From contig NZ_AQGV01000012.1 in assembly GCF_014858725.1 (NCBI RefSeq), forward strand, positions 62,001 to 126,000: a DNA stretch of 64,000 nucleotides, read 5' to 3'. This document shows positions 42,427 through 52,366 of this stretch, in pieces. Source of the stretch: Pseudoalteromonas aurantia 208 (GTDB lineage Bacteria; Pseudomonadota; Gammaproteobacteria; Enterobacterales; Alteromonadaceae). Within the stretch, counting starts at the first letter, position 1, and every line of letters starts with the position of its first letter. The position numbers were made by a program, and so were the translations under genes. Under the pieces are notes generated by a model, which was not told the origin of the DNA, did not search any database, and saw only the letters and a list, made by a program, of their open reading frames with translations.

Positions 42427-43479
42427 TTAAAACGGTGCTGGGTATTGTTTAAATACTTGTGTTATCTCTTCGAGTACTTCACTCGTCAGTGATTGCTCGA
42501 ACGCGTTTAAGTTTTCCTTGAGTTGTGACATGTTGGTTGCACCGATAATGGTCGATGTGACACCATCGACTTGGTTACACCATGCCAGCGCCAATTGAGC
42601 CGGCGTTAACCCATGGCTTTTCGCGATATCGACATAAAGTTTCGTCGCTTGATTACTATATTTAGTATCTCTAAATAGCCCTTGCCGCTGCATCAAAGTC
42701 CATCGACTACCAGCAGGGCGAGCACCGTCGATGTATTTCCCTGTCAGCATGCCGGCTGCTAAAGGTGACCATGGTAAATAGGCGATATCTTCGTGAACAC
42801 AGTTTTCAATGAGATACGGCCAGTCTTTAGCATGTAATAAGCTAAATTCATTCTGAATAGATACTGGCGCAGGTAAGCTGTGTTCACGTGCAAGTCTAAG
42901 GTATGTATTTATGCCCCATGTTGTGTCATCTGATAGACCCCAGTGCCTAATTTTTCCGGCTTCAATACAGTGTGCAAGCCCTTGTAAAATATCCAGCATA
43001 TCGGCAGTTTCTTGCTCAGAATTCACGTTTGAAAAGTTGATTTCACCAGGTTGGTGTTTGGCGAAGTGGGGTGTACTGCGGTTGGGCCAATGTAGTTGGT
43101 AAACATCAATGTAGTCTGTATTCAAACGCGCTAATGAATCATCAACGGCTTCGATAATAGACTGGCCAGAGATAGGTGCGCCATTTCTAACCCAGCTGAG
43201 CCCAGGGCCTGCGATTTTAGTGGCGATGATGAGTTGGTCACGCTTCTCTTTGTGGCGAGTTAACCAGTTACCAATAATCGCTTCTGTTTTACCATAAGTT
43301 TGCGGTGATGGGGGGACAGCATACATCTCAGCAGTATCAATAAAATTTACGCCTCTGCTTAATGCATAGTTAATTTGTTCATCGGCGTCATGTTGATTAT
43401 TTTGTAAACCCCAAGTCATGCTGCCTAAACAGATGCGAGAGACATTAAGTTGGCTGCGACCTAAACGACTAAATTGCAT
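42427..43479 (-). CDS. tas: Aldo/keto reductase, Tas-like
   Basis: A 350-residue NADPH-dependent aldo/keto reductase. Asp/Tyr of the active site are in IDTAEMYAVPP, the Lys in IIATKIAGPG and the His in YQLHWPNR. Length and the PPSPQTYGKTE segment match E. coli Tas (346), which was found as a suppressor of tyrosine auxotrophy; its physiological substrate is uncertain. It is transcribed alone, divergent from dinB, with a strong terminator at its end. Confidence 0.88.
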   Translation of the reverse strand: MQFSRLGRSQLNVSRICLGSMTWGLQNNQHDADEQINYALSRGVNFIDTAEMYAVPPSPQTYGKTEAIIGNWLTRHKEKRDQLIIATKIAGPGLSWVRNGAPISGQSIIEAVDDSLARLNTDYIDVYQLHWPNRSTPHFAKHQPGEINFSNVNSEQETADMLDILQGLAHCIEAGKIRHWGLSDDTTWGINTYLRLAREHSLPAPVSIQNEFSLLHAKDWPYLIENCVHEDIAYLPWSPLAAGMLTGKYIDGARPAGSRWTLMQRQGLFRDTKYSNQATKLYVDIAKSHGLTPAQLALAWCNQVDGVTSTIIGATNMSQLKENLNAFEQSLTSEVLEEITQVFKQYPAPF

Positions 43480-43560
43480 GCTAACTCCTTGTTGTTATTG
43501 AAGTGACTGTGATAAGTCAGAAGAGTTAACATTGTAGTGTAAATAAGAGAATAGGAAAAG

Positions 43561-43590
43561 TTGCATAAATAGGAAATTTAGGGTCATAAT
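43561..43590 (+). promoter_or_regulatory. Candidate dinB promoter
   Basis: A -35 TTGCAT (43561-43566) and a -10 CATAAT (43585-43590) with 18-base spacing lie directly upstream of the LexA box and the dinB start. Confidence 0.55.
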
Positions 43591-43592
43591 AA

Positions 43593-43608
43593 CTGTATAT
43601 AAATACAG
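43593..43608 (+). promoter_or_regulatory. LexA (SOS) box of dinB
   Basis: CTGTATATAAATACAG is a full match to the enteric LexA consensus (CTGT, 8 bases, ACAG). It lies 11 bases before the dinB ATG and just after the -10, where a bound repressor would block transcription. Confidence 0.93.
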
Positions 43609-43619
43609 TTTAGTTTGTG

Positions 43620-44681
43620 ATGCGTAAATTTATACACATTGATATGGATTGCTTTTATGCTGCGGTGGAAATGCGAGACAACCCTGAGCTGGCAAATGTG
43701 CCTATGGCGATTGGTGGAAATAGTCATCGAGGTGTCTTGTCAACGGCAAATTACTTAGCAAGAGAGTTTGGTGTTCGTTCTGCTATGTCTAACTATCAGG
43801 CAAAGAAACTCTGTCCAAACTTAGTCATTGTGCCGGGGCGAATGCCTGTTTATAAAGAGGCTTCGGTGCAAATTAGAGCGGTGTTTTCAAAATATACAGA
43901 TTTGATAGAACCGCTGTCGTTAGATGAAGCATATTTAGATGTGACTGACAGTCGGCACTGCGCTGGCAGTGCGACGTTAATTGCTGAAAAAATTCGTGCA
44001 GATATTTTTGATGCAACCGGATTAACGGCTTCTGCTGGTGTTGCCCCAATTAAGTTTTTAGCCAAAATAGCCAGTGATGAAAATAAACCCAATGGACAGT
44101 TTGTGATCACCCCATCAGAGGTGGGCGATTTCATTGATACGCTTGCGCTTAAAAAAATACCTGGTGTTGGTAAGGTGACGCAACAAAAGCTACAAGCGAT
44201 GGGGTTGGCGTACGGGAAAGATATCAAAGCGTGTGAAGAGCATTTTTTAACTCAGCGTTTTGGTAAATTTGGTGGTGTGTTATGGCGTCGATGTCAGGGG
44301 ATTGATGAGCGTGGAGTTGAGACTCATAGGGTAAGAAAATCAGTAGGGGTAGAAACCACATTTAGTGAAGATACGAGTGAATTCGAAGTACTAAAAGCGC
44401 GTTTAGTCAATGATTTACTACCAGAGCTCAATCGTCGGGCTGTTAAGCATATTCAAGAGCGGGGTATTGCTAAGTTGGGGGTGAAAGTTAAGTTTTTCGA
44501 TTTTCAACAAGTCAGCAAAGAGTGTCAATTCGATGTGTTAGATGCCAATGTGTTGTGCAACTTATTGAATGAGTTACTGGCGCGTTATCGACACAAACCC
44601 GTCCGGCTTATCGGTATTCAGATTGGGTTATTAGATTCAAAGCACAGCCAACCTCAACTCGGTTTATTTGATTTAGACTAA
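43620..44681 (+). CDS. dinB: DNA polymerase IV (translesion, Y family)
   Basis: A 353-residue Y-family polymerase (E. coli 351). Catalytic acids are Asp8 (HIDMDCFYA) and Asp102/Glu103 (SLDEAYLD). The thumb and little-finger blocks are present (KIPGVGKVTQQKL, SVGVETTF). The C-terminal QLGLFDL is a beta-clamp-binding motif of the QLxLF type. The enzyme copies damaged templates with low fidelity during the SOS response. The ATG at 43620 is used; a GTG one codon upstream is possible. Control by LexA is supported by the box upstream. Confidence 0.96.
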   Translation: MRKFIHIDMDCFYAAVEMRDNPELANVPMAIGGNSHRGVLSTANYLAREFGVRSAMSNYQAKKLCPNLVIVPGRMPVYKEASVQIRAVFSKYTDLIEPLSLDEAYLDVTDSRHCAGSATLIAEKIRADIFDATGLTASAGVAPIKFLAKIASDENKPNGQFVITPSEVGDFIDTLALKKIPGVGKVTQQKLQAMGLAYGKDIKACEEHFLTQRFGKFGGVLWRRCQGIDERGVETHRVRKSVGVETTFSEDTSEFEVLKARLVNDLLPELNRRAVKHIQERGIAKLGVKVKFFDFQQVSKECQFDVLDANVLCNLLNELLARYRHKPVRLIGIQIGLLDSKHSQPQLGLFDLD

Positions 44682-44753
44682 AAGATAAGTGCTGTGAGCT
44701 GTATTTATGATAACGTAAAGTTAACAAAAAATAATAATTAACAGGAGCCCGCT

Positions 44754-46439
44754 ATGCAATCGATTATGATTGTACTGTTTGGTATTGCCGGAATGATATT
44801 TGGATGGTTTGTGTATTCGAAGTTCATTGCTGAAAAAATATTTAAAATGGATGATGGCTTTATCACTCCAGCCCATGAGTTGAACGATGGTGTTGATTAT
44901 GTGCCAACCAACAAAGTTGTTTTATGGGGGCATCACTTTACGTCTGTAGCAGGGGCTGCACCTATCGTAGGGCCTGCCATAGCGGTGTATTGGGGGTGGG
45001 TACCCGCGGTCTTATGGGTTGTTTTAGGCACAATTTTCTTTGCTGGCGTGCATGATATGGGCGCTTTATGGGCAAGTACGCGCCATAAAGGCAAGTCAAT
45101 GGGCGCACTCTCAGAAACGGTTATTGGTAAACGCACGCGCGCATTATTTATGATCGTCGTATTCTTAGTGCTACTGATGGTAAATGCGGTATTTGGTGTG
45201 GTGATCGCGAATTCATTTGTCGCGAACCCAACTGCGGTATTACCTGCTTGGTCTGCCATTATTGTAGCTTTAGTGATTGGCCAATTGTTGAAGCGAAAAA
45301 TCCCCTTAGTCCCATTATGTATAGTCGGTGTGGCTGTTTTATATGCAACAATTTACATAGGGTCAGGTGCGCCAATTTCGTTGCCAAGTGAGTTGCTCGG
45401 ACTGACAGACAAAGCGAACTGGATTGTGATCTTATTTATTTATGCCGCAGTGGCGTCCTTACTACCTGTATGGATGCTATTGCAACCGAGAGATTTTATT
45501 AATGGTATGCAACTCTTGGTTGGCTTAGTGCTCTTGTACGGAGCGGTGTTTGTGGTAATGCCAGATATCACGGCGCCGGCGTTTAATACGCAAACCGTTG
45601 TTGATACGCCAAGTATCATTCCTTTGTTATTTGTCACGATTGCCTGTGGTGCTGTATCTGGCTTTCACGGCATTGTTTCTTCTGGCACCAGTTCAAAGCA
45701 ATTAAACAAAGAGTCCGATGGTCGGTTTGTCGGGTATTTGGGCGCCGTAGGTGAAGGGTGTTTGGCTTTGATCACATTGGTTGCTGTGAGTGGCGTGATG
45801 CTTGCTGTATCACCTGAAGAGTGGCATGAGATATATAGTCATTTGGGCGCTGGGAGTGTGTCTGCATTTATTACTGGGGGGTCGAATTTAATCAGTAATG
45901 GATGGGGGATTTCAGCTGAAATAGCAGCGACTTTACTCGCTGTGATGGTGGTTTTGTTTGCTGGAACGACGATGGATTCAGGGGTGAGATTACAGCGTTA
46001 CATTATCCAAGAGTGGGGGGATATTTATCAACTGAAATTGCTCAAAAATGGTGTAATCGCGACGTTTATCGCCGTCGCATGTTGTTTGTTACTCGCTTTT
46101 GGTGCTGGTGGGGCGTCAGGTAGCGGTGGAATGATCATTTGGCCATTATTCGGCTCAACCAATCAAATATTAGCCAGCTTAACGTTATTGGTGATTTCTG
46201 TATATTTAATTAAGCTGGGTCGTCCTGCAAAATTTACTTTGATCCCAATGAGCTTTGTGCTGGTGATGGCTTTTTTTGCTGGGTTAATTAAGCTTGTTGA
46301 ATATTATGAGCAAGGAAATTGGTTATTGGTGAGTTTAGATATTGTCGTACTCGTTGTGAGCGTGTTAGTGATGTTAGAAGCTTGGTCAGTAATAACTCGG
46401 CTTAGGAAAGATAACGCTACGCATAAGCAAACTCAGTGA
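44754..46439 (+). CDS. Carbon starvation protein A (CstA) family permease
   Basis: A 561-residue inner-membrane protein with many hydrophobic segments. It has the CstA signatures PTNKVVLWGHHFTSVAGAAPIVGPA near residues 50-75 (read in two parts), VHDMGALWAS and GFHGIVSSGTSSKQ. CstA/YjiY proteins import peptides or pyruvate under nutrient limitation. This is the shorter class (E. coli CstA has 701). A strong AGGAG ribosome site precedes the ATG, and a terminator follows, so it is monocistronic. Confidence 0.9.
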   Translation: MQSIMIVLFGIAGMIFGWFVYSKFIAEKIFKMDDGFITPAHELNDGVDYVPTNKVVLWGHHFTSVAGAAPIVGPAIAVYWGWVPAVLWVVLGTIFFAGVHDMGALWASTRHKGKSMGALSETVIGKRTRALFMIVVFLVLLMVNAVFGVVIANSFVANPTAVLPAWSAIIVALVIGQLLKRKIPLVPLCIVGVAVLYATIYIGSGAPISLPSELLGLTDKANWIVILFIYAAVASLLPVWMLLQPRDFINGMQLLVGLVLLYGAVFVVMPDITAPAFNTQTVVDTPSIIPLLFVTIACGAVSGFHGIVSSGTSSKQLNKESDGRFVGYLGAVGEGCLALITLVAVSGVMLAVSPEEWHEIYSHLGAGSVSAFITGGSNLISNGWGISAEIAATLLAVMVVLFAGTTMDSGVRLQRYIIQEWGDIYQLKLLKNGVIATFIAVACCLLLAFGAGGASGSGGMIIWPLFGSTNQILASLTLLVISVYLIKLGRPAKFTLIPMSFVLVMAFFAGLIKLVEYYEQGNWLLVSLDIVVLVVSVLVMLEAWSVITRLRKDNATHKQTQ

Positions 46440-46501
46440 TACAAACGCAATTTGAGGTTTATCGCACAAACTGGTAAACCCCCACTCAATAGCTGATAAT
46501 T

Positions 46502-46535
46502 GGGCCCTTAAGTTACTCTTTAAGGGCCCTTTTTA
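46502..46535 (+). terminator. Terminator after cstA-like gene, touching the next start codon
   Basis: A 10-bp GC-rich perfect stem (46502-46511 with 46520-46529) followed by five T. The A of the next gene's ATG (46535) is the first base after the T run. Confidence 0.85.
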
Positions 46536-48067
46536 TGTCTTTCCCTCTCGCGTTACCCTGTCATGATTTTTTAACTCAAGATGCAGATGCAGTGATTGTA
46601 ATTACAGCCAATGTGCATGATCTTGGTCATACTCAATTGAACGCCACTTTGGCCCCTTATTTGGCGGTCGATCAACGTATCGCCAATAAAGCAACGTTAG
46701 TGCTTGCCAATGACTTACCTGGCAAACGTTTGATTGTGTCGCCTACTGGACCATTGCACCGCGATTATGATGATGTACGCCGCGTATTTGACGCAGCTAA
46801 ATCGGCGATTACAGAAGCAAAAGCAGCCGGTATAACAAACCCAGCATTGATGGTTGTAGGATTACCTGCTGATGAGCGCTACAAAAACGCATTAGAAGTG
46901 GCTTTTTTAGGCACTTGTCAAGCATTGTGGCAACCGCTTGAAGCACGTGAATATCGTGGTGAGAGTATTGAGCCTATTACTGTAATACATATGGTCGGGG
47001 CGACTGAAATGCAGACGAAGCAATTAAATGCGATTGCTGCAGGTCAATATGCTGCCAGAGATTTATGTGGCACAGAGCCAGAAAGAATGGCACCGCCACG
47101 TTTTGCTGATTACTGTGAAGCATTATTTGTGAACACCTCTGTGGCCGTTGAAGTGATATCAGATATTGATAAAATTGAAAATGACTACCCCATGCTGGGT
47201 ATGGTAGCGCGTGCGTCTTATGCTGTTGAACGTCATCACCCTCGTGTTGTTAAGTTGGAGTATACGCCTACAGATGAAGTAACCCGTACTCTAATGTTTG
47301 TTGGTAAAGGCTTGGTATACGATACTGGTGGTGCTGATTTGAAAGTGGGTGGTTTTATGGCTGGTATGAGCCGAGACAAAGGCGGGGCAGCATCTGTAGC
47401 AGGTTTTATGAAAGCCGTTGCTGAATATCAACCTAAAGGCGTCAAAGTTATTGCTTACTTAGCCGTTGTACGTAACTCAATTGGCTCAGATTGTTTTGTA
47501 CCAGATGAAATTGTAACATGCCGTGAAGGTCTTAATGTTCGGATAGGTAATACCGATGCTGAAGGACGTTTAGCCATGGGCGACTTACTGAGTGAAATGA
47601 AGGATTTGGCTAAATCTCAAGTTAACCCTGAACTATTTACAGTCGCGACACTGACGGGGCATGCAGCACGCGCAGTGGGTCCATATAGTGCTTATGTTGA
47701 AAACGGCCCGGCACGTACAGCAAAAATATCTCGTCAATTAGCTGATATGGGAGATTTGTGGGCTGATGGTGCAGAGCTATCGCGTAGTCGTCGTGAAGAT
47801 TATGACTTTATAAAACCACGCACTTTGGCTGATGACGTTATTTCAAGTAATAATGCGCCATCCGCTATCACTGCGAGGGGTCATCAATTTCCAATGGCAT
47901 TTTTAGCGTTAGTAGGTGGGCTAGATAAACACGGCTGTGATGCACAGCAGCCTATTCCATATGTTCATATGGACATTGCAGGAAGTGGTGTTGAAGGGGG
48001 AGATTGGCAGCATGGAAAACCAACTGCTGCAACGGTATCTAGCCTATTTGCACGCTATTGCCTATAG
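46535..48067 (+). CDS. Leucyl aminopeptidase family protein (M17)
   Basis: A 510-residue M17 metallo-aminopeptidase. The metal and catalytic motifs are VGKGLVYDTGGADLKVGG (Lys and Asp ligands), MSRDKGGA and NTDAEGRLAM (Asp/Glu ligands and catalytic Arg). Family members are hexameric cytoplasmic enzymes releasing N-terminal residues from peptides. The N-terminal half is divergent, as usual. The ATG directly follows the T run of the previous gene's terminator and has no ribosome site; no later Met lies near, so expression may depend on readthrough or an unusual leader. Confidence 0.9.
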   Translation: MSFPLALPCHDFLTQDADAVIVITANVHDLGHTQLNATLAPYLAVDQRIANKATLVLANDLPGKRLIVSPTGPLHRDYDDVRRVFDAAKSAITEAKAAGITNPALMVVGLPADERYKNALEVAFLGTCQALWQPLEAREYRGESIEPITVIHMVGATEMQTKQLNAIAAGQYAARDLCGTEPERMAPPRFADYCEALFVNTSVAVEVISDIDKIENDYPMLGMVARASYAVERHHPRVVKLEYTPTDEVTRTLMFVGKGLVYDTGGADLKVGGFMAGMSRDKGGAASVAGFMKAVAEYQPKGVKVIAYLAVVRNSIGSDCFVPDEIVTCREGLNVRIGNTDAEGRLAMGDLLSEMKDLAKSQVNPELFTVATLTGHAARAVGPYSAYVENGPARTAKISRQLADMGDLWADGAELSRSRREDYDFIKPRTLADDVISSNNAPSAITARGHQFPMAFLALVGGLDKHGCDAQQPIPYVHMDIAGSGVEGGDWQHGKPTAATVSSLFARYCL

Positions 48068-48133
48068 CTGTTGAGTGGTGAACAGTTAATCTGACGTCTG
48101 TACTTCGTCAGTGGTTTGTTCAATTACTCCAAA

Positions 48134-48176
48134 TTACACTAGGCAGCGAATGTAATTATTTGTTGCCTAGTTGTAA
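48134..48176. terminator. Hairpin between convergent M17 and chemoreceptor genes
   Basis: ACTAGGCA (48138-48145) pairs with TGCCTAGT (48164-48171), extended by G-T pairs inside and TTAC/GTAA outside. Neither side has a strong T run. It is the only structured sequence in this 125-base gap. Confidence 0.5.
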
Positions 48177-48192
48177 TGTACCTTGGGATAGG

Positions 48193-49827
48193 TTAAATCT
48201 TAAATCGCTGCACGATGTCATCCAAATGATGACTGGATTGTTTTAGATCAAGGCTGGCATCCGTTAGGGAATGAGTTGTGTCTAGAGACTGGTGGGTAGC
48301 TTTAGATAAATCGGTAATACGTAAACTGACCTCTTGCGCAACACTGCTTTGTTCTTGAGTTGCTCTTGCAATATGGCTATTCATTTTACTTATCACTTTG
48401 ATTAACCTTCCTATTTCATCTAGGGATTGGTCAGTGCCGCTAGCTTGTTTTACTGTACTGGTTGATATTTCTTGGCATAACTGCACGGCCTTCACCGTTT
48501 CTTGGGCATTTTTTTGCAACTTTTCAATCATTTTTTGGATTTCGTCTGTGCTTTGCCCAGTGCGACTTGCTAGGGTGCGCACTTCATCGGCTACGACCGC
48601 AAACCCTCGGCCTTGTTCTCCGGCTCTGGCTGCTTCAATTGCCGCATTAAGAGCAAGTAAATTTGTTTGCTCTGAAATACCACGAATGACATCCAGTACA
48701 GAACCAATGTTATTACTCTCGGTTGCTAAAATTGCAGATACTTTACTTACGCTTTGGATATGGGTTGACAGAGTTTGAATGGCAGTAATGGTATTTGCAA
48801 CAACTAGCTTACCCTGCTCACTATTTAGCAGTGCATCAGCGGCTGCGACTTCAGCAGCGCGAGCATTTTCATTGACTGCCGTTATTTGTGTACTCATTTG
48901 TTCAACGGCAGTAGCAACCTGCTGACTATTGTCATTTTGTAGTTCTATGTGGGTTAAGTTTATGGCGCCTGCTTCATTTACTTGGTTAGCAAAGAGGCCC
49001 AAATGTGCAGCACTCTCAGCGACTTGAGAAATGGATTGGCGCATTTTTTCAGTATATAAATTGAAGTACCGTGAAAGCCGAGAAATTTCGTCGTTGCCTT
49101 GCTCGTTCAGCTGTTGGGTTAAGTCTCCTTGGCCTTGAGAGATATCTTTCATCATGTTTGTTGCCAGGCGAATTGGATTTAAAATGCTGTTACTAATAAT
49201 GGTGCAAAGGATGGCTAAAACAATAACGATGATAATAACATCTATGATCATACGCCAGCGAAGCTCTGAAAATGCGTCATCTATGGTATCTAAATAGACC
49301 CCAGAACCGACTATCCATTGCCATGGGAGAAATCCTTTAACAAATGATATTTTATCTACCGGTGTTTTTGCGCCAGGTTTAGGCCATTTGTAAGGCACAA
49401 ACCCTTCCCCGTGATTGACAACCTTGTCCACCATCTCTACAAATAAAGGGGTCCCGTCAGGGTCTTTGCTATTCGTTAAATTTTTTCCATTGAGCTGTGG
49501 TTTCAGTGGGTGCATAATCATCGTTGGGGTGAAATCATTGACCCAAAAGTAGTTATCACTGTCATATGTAAGCCCTTTGATTGCGGTTAACGCAGCATGT
49601 TTAGCGGCAGCTTCTGTTAAGAGGCCTGTTACTTGTCGTTGGTGATATACAGAGAGTAAGCTGTGTGCAGTTTCGACCAAGTTTTTGGTTTTTTCATATT
49701 GTTGTTTTTTTAGAGTGGCGTACTGCTGAGTTAAATTTGTCAGACTTAGAATAATTAGTCCTAATATGACTACCATGAGTAACATCATAAGGCGTTGAAA
49801 AATCGTAAATCGTCTTAAAATCTGCAT
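48193..49827 (-). CDS. Methyl-accepting chemotaxis protein with Cache sensor
   Basis: A 544-residue chemoreceptor. Two membrane segments (about 12-30 and 193-215) flank a single-Cache periplasmic sensor ([15 protein letters not shown] and the [11 protein letters not shown] region are typical of sCache_2, which often binds small carboxylates). A HAMP domain (about 216-270) and the signalling domain follow, with the conserved hairpin tip [19 protein letters not shown] and [12 protein letters not shown]. It signals to CheA/CheW; no che genes are in the window. No CheR pentapeptide tether is visible at its C terminus. Confidence 0.93.
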   Translation of the reverse strand: MQILRRFTIFQRLMMLLMVVILGLIILSLTNLTQQYATLKKQQYEKTKNLVETAHSLLSVYHQRQVTGLLTEAAAKHAALTAIKGLTYDSDNYFWVNDFTPTMIMHPLKPQLNGKNLTNSKDPDGTPLFVEMVDKVVNHGEGFVPYKWPKPGAKTPVDKISFVKGFLPWQWIVGSGVYLDTIDDAFSELRWRMIIDVIIIVIVLAILCTIISNSILNPIRLATNMMKDISQGQGDLTQQLNEQGNDEISRLSRYFNLYTEKMRQSISQVAESAAHLGLFANQVNEAGAINLTHIELQNDNSQQVATAVEQMSTQITAVNENARAAEVAAADALLNSEQGKLVVANTITAIQTLSTHIQSVSKVSAILATESNNIGSVLDVIRGISEQTNLLALNAAIEAARAGEQGRGFAVVADEVRTLASRTGQSTDEIQKMIEKLQKNAQETVKAVQLCQEISTSTVKQASGTDQSLDEIGRLIKVISKMNSHIARATQEQSSVAQEVSLRITDLSKATHQSLDTTHSLTDASLDLKQSSHHLDDIVQRFKI

Positions 49828-49999
49828 ATCAATCTCCTTGCTAAAAATACACAGTCCTGTGCATAAAGATAACGGGCGAGGTTTTAAGATAAAGAAATAA
49901 AGAGAGTCTGTCAGTACATTTTTAAGATGTTTTTATCTTTAAAAGCAAAGGGTTATTTGTTTTTGTTTAACAAGGAATACAATTAGATTTTGGTCTAAG

Positions 50000-50025
50000 A
50001 AAAAGCCCACAAATATGGGCTTTTT
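50000..50025 (-). terminator. Terminator of the S9 peptidase gene
   Basis: A 10-bp perfect stem (50000-50009 with 50016-50025), GC-rich near the loop, with T runs on both strands. It lies 9 bases past the stop of the leftward gene. Confidence 0.88.
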
Positions 50026-50033
50026 GGCTAAAT

Positions 50034-52256
50034 TTACATGTTGAAGTGACGGTTAAAAAAGTTTGTGATCGTTTGATGTAAATGGGTTTGCACTTTCTTT
50101 CCGCGTAAGCTGTGCTTTGAACCTGGGTATGTCATCATCTCGAATGGTTTCGCATTGTCTTGAAGCTGTTTAAAGAGTTTAGTTGCATGAGTAAATAACA
50201 CGTTGTCATCAGCCATACCATGATAAATCATCAATGGACCATTTAAATTATCAGCAAAAGGGAAGACAGCACTTTGTGCATAGCCTGTTGCGTTACTTTG
50301 CGGGTGCCCTAGGTAGCGCTCAGTGTAATGGGTGTCGTATAAAGCCCAATCAGTCACTGGGGCACCTGAAACACCTGCTTGGAAATAATCACCAGCTTTA
50401 AACATAGCCATAAGTGCCATATACCCACCGTAACTGTGACCGTAAATACCAACTCTTGTCGGGTCAACGTAATCAAGCGAGCGCAAGAACTCAACACCTT
50501 TGATTTGGTCAGCTACTTCGACAACACCTAACTTTTTATATATTGGCGCTTCAAAGGCTGTCCCACGGTTATATGAACCACGGTTATCTAATTGGAAAAT
50601 CACATACCCTTGTTGTGCCATGTATTGAAAGTAAAGGTTTTTACTACGCCAACTGTTGGTAACCCGCTGTGCGTGTGGTCCACCGTATACATTGACCATA
50701 ACAGGGTACTTTTTACCTTTTTCCATATTTGTAGGTTTGAAAATACGGTAATGCAATGTTTGTCCGTCTTCGGCTTTAATGGTGCCATACTCAGGTTCCG
50801 CCAACTTACTCAAATAAGGTGTAAGTGGGTGAGTACCGTCTAACTTGTTTTGCTCTAGCCAAGTAATGAACTCTCCATTTGCTTTGCGTAGCGCGACAGA
50901 GTTGGGTTTGTTAACTGAGGAGCTATTATCAATAAATGTTTTAGCATCTTTGGCGACAACGACTTTATGATAGCTGCCCGTTTGTGTGATGCGTTTGGTA
51001 TTGCCTGATGTGAATATAGGGGCGCTATATAAATGTTGTTCTAGAGGTGTATCTGCACGACCAGCAAAATAGATGATCCCTTTAGTCTCATCAATACCTT
51101 TTATACTATCGACAATCCACTCCCCTTTGGTGATTTGGCGAATGAGTTGGCCATTGGTTCGATAGAGGTATAAATGTTTATATCCATCACGTTCAGAGGC
51201 CCACACAAAGTGTTTTTTGTCGGCTAGGAAGCGTAAGTCAAAGTGTAAGTTAACCCAAGTATCACTTTGCTCTGTTAGCGCAACCGTTTGCTGTTTTGTT
51301 TTGGTATTATAAAAGCGCAGCTCTAATGCTTGTTGAGAGCGATTTTGCCATTGATATGACAGTGTTTTATCATCTTTAAGCCATTTAGCGCGGGCAATGT
51401 AAATATCTTCATTTTTACCTAAGTCAATCCAGTCAACCTGTTGGTTATTCAGCTTAACTACACCTAGGGCTATTTTGACATTACTTGTACCTGTGAATGG
51501 GTAACGCTGATTGAATAGTTTAACTTCATCAGCATAAATTTCGTTACGAATTGCTTCTTCTACAGGGCTTTCATCGATACGAGTAAAGGCGATTTTTTTC
51601 TCATCACCTGACCACCAGTACCCGGTCATACGACTCATTTCTTCTTGCGCAACAAATTCAGCCATGCCATTTTTGATGACGCCGCCGCCATCCGTGCTGA
51701 GCGCAATTTCTTTACCACTGGCAAGTTCAAGAGCGTATAAATTTTGCTCACGAATAAATGAGACATAGTTGCCTTTTGGAGAGAAGCGAGCATCGGTTTC
51801 AAAAGCAGGTGTATTTGTTAGTTTGTTACTTTTTCCAGAGTCTATTTGATAATGATATAGGTCGCCATTTAAAGGAAACAATAAGGCTTTTCCATCGTTT
51901 GACCATGTGTATTCGAGAATACCGCGACCAAAAACCCGTTGTCGTTCACGACGGGCTTTTTCTTCGTCAGATAAAGTTTCAGGCCCTGAAAACAGCGCGG
52001 CTGAGTCAACTAACAATCGGTTAGATTTGTCTTTTAGGTTGTACTCCCAAAGGTCGTAACGGTTATAGTCGTTTGTTTTACCTTGTAAATACGTGACACG
52101 TTTGCCATCAGGAGAAAATTTGAGTTTAACAGGGGCTTTGCCTGCTAAGTTTGGGTCATCAAAAATACGTTCAAGGGAGAGGGGTTTTGCTGCAATGGTT
52201 GCACTGCACAATATAAGCGGCAGACATAACGCTAAAGACGAAAGAGTAACTCGCAC
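50034..52256 (-). CDS. Prolyl oligopeptidase family peptidase (DPP IV-like, S9)
   Basis: A 740-residue secreted or periplasmic serine peptidase. A signal peptide (1-23, ending ATIAA) precedes an eight-bladed propeller (about 40-480, with the EEMSRMTGYWWS segment holding the double Glu that grips the substrate N terminus in DPP IV) and an alpha/beta-hydrolase domain. The triad is Ser608 (GHSYGGYM), Asp683 (HGMADDNV) and His715 (GSKHSL). It should release X-Pro or X-Ala dipeptides. The start is a GTG at 52254-52256. It is divergent from the second HIT gene. Confidence 0.93.
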   Translation of the reverse strand: MRVTLSSLALCLPLILCSATIAAKPLSLERIFDDPNLAGKAPVKLKFSPDGKRVTYLQGKTNDYNRYDLWEYNLKDKSNRLLVDSAALFSGPETLSDEEKARRERQRVFGRGILEYTWSNDGKALLFPLNGDLYHYQIDSGKSNKLTNTPAFETDARFSPKGNYVSFIREQNLYALELASGKEIALSTDGGGVIKNGMAEFVAQEEMSRMTGYWWSGDEKKIAFTRIDESPVEEAIRNEIYADEVKLFNQRYPFTGTSNVKIALGVVKLNNQQVDWIDLGKNEDIYIARAKWLKDDKTLSYQWQNRSQQALELRFYNTKTKQQTVALTEQSDTWVNLHFDLRFLADKKHFVWASERDGYKHLYLYRTNGQLIRQITKGEWIVDSIKGIDETKGIIYFAGRADTPLEQHLYSAPIFTSGNTKRITQTGSYHKVVVAKDAKTFIDNSSSVNKPNSVALRKANGEFITWLEQNKLDGTHPLTPYLSKLAEPEYGTIKAEDGQTLHYRIFKPTNMEKGKKYPVMVNVYGGPHAQRVTNSWRSKNLYFQYMAQQGYVIFQLDNRGSYNRGTAFEAPIYKKLGVVEVADQIKGVEFLRSLDYVDPTRVGIYGHSYGGYMALMAMFKAGDYFQAGVSGAPVTDWALYDTHYTERYLGHPQSNATGYAQSAVFPFADNLNGPLMIYHGMADDNVLFTHATKLFKQLQDNAKPFEMMTYPGSKHSLRGKKVQTHLHQTITNFFNRHFNM

Positions 52257-52366
52257 AAGAGGGCCTTATCAAAGTGATTTGTTGGTTGGATGTTATAGGC
52301 AAGCATAGGCAATGGCAACAAATTGGGATAGAGTTCACATAATAATAAGTGTAAGTGGAGGTAATT

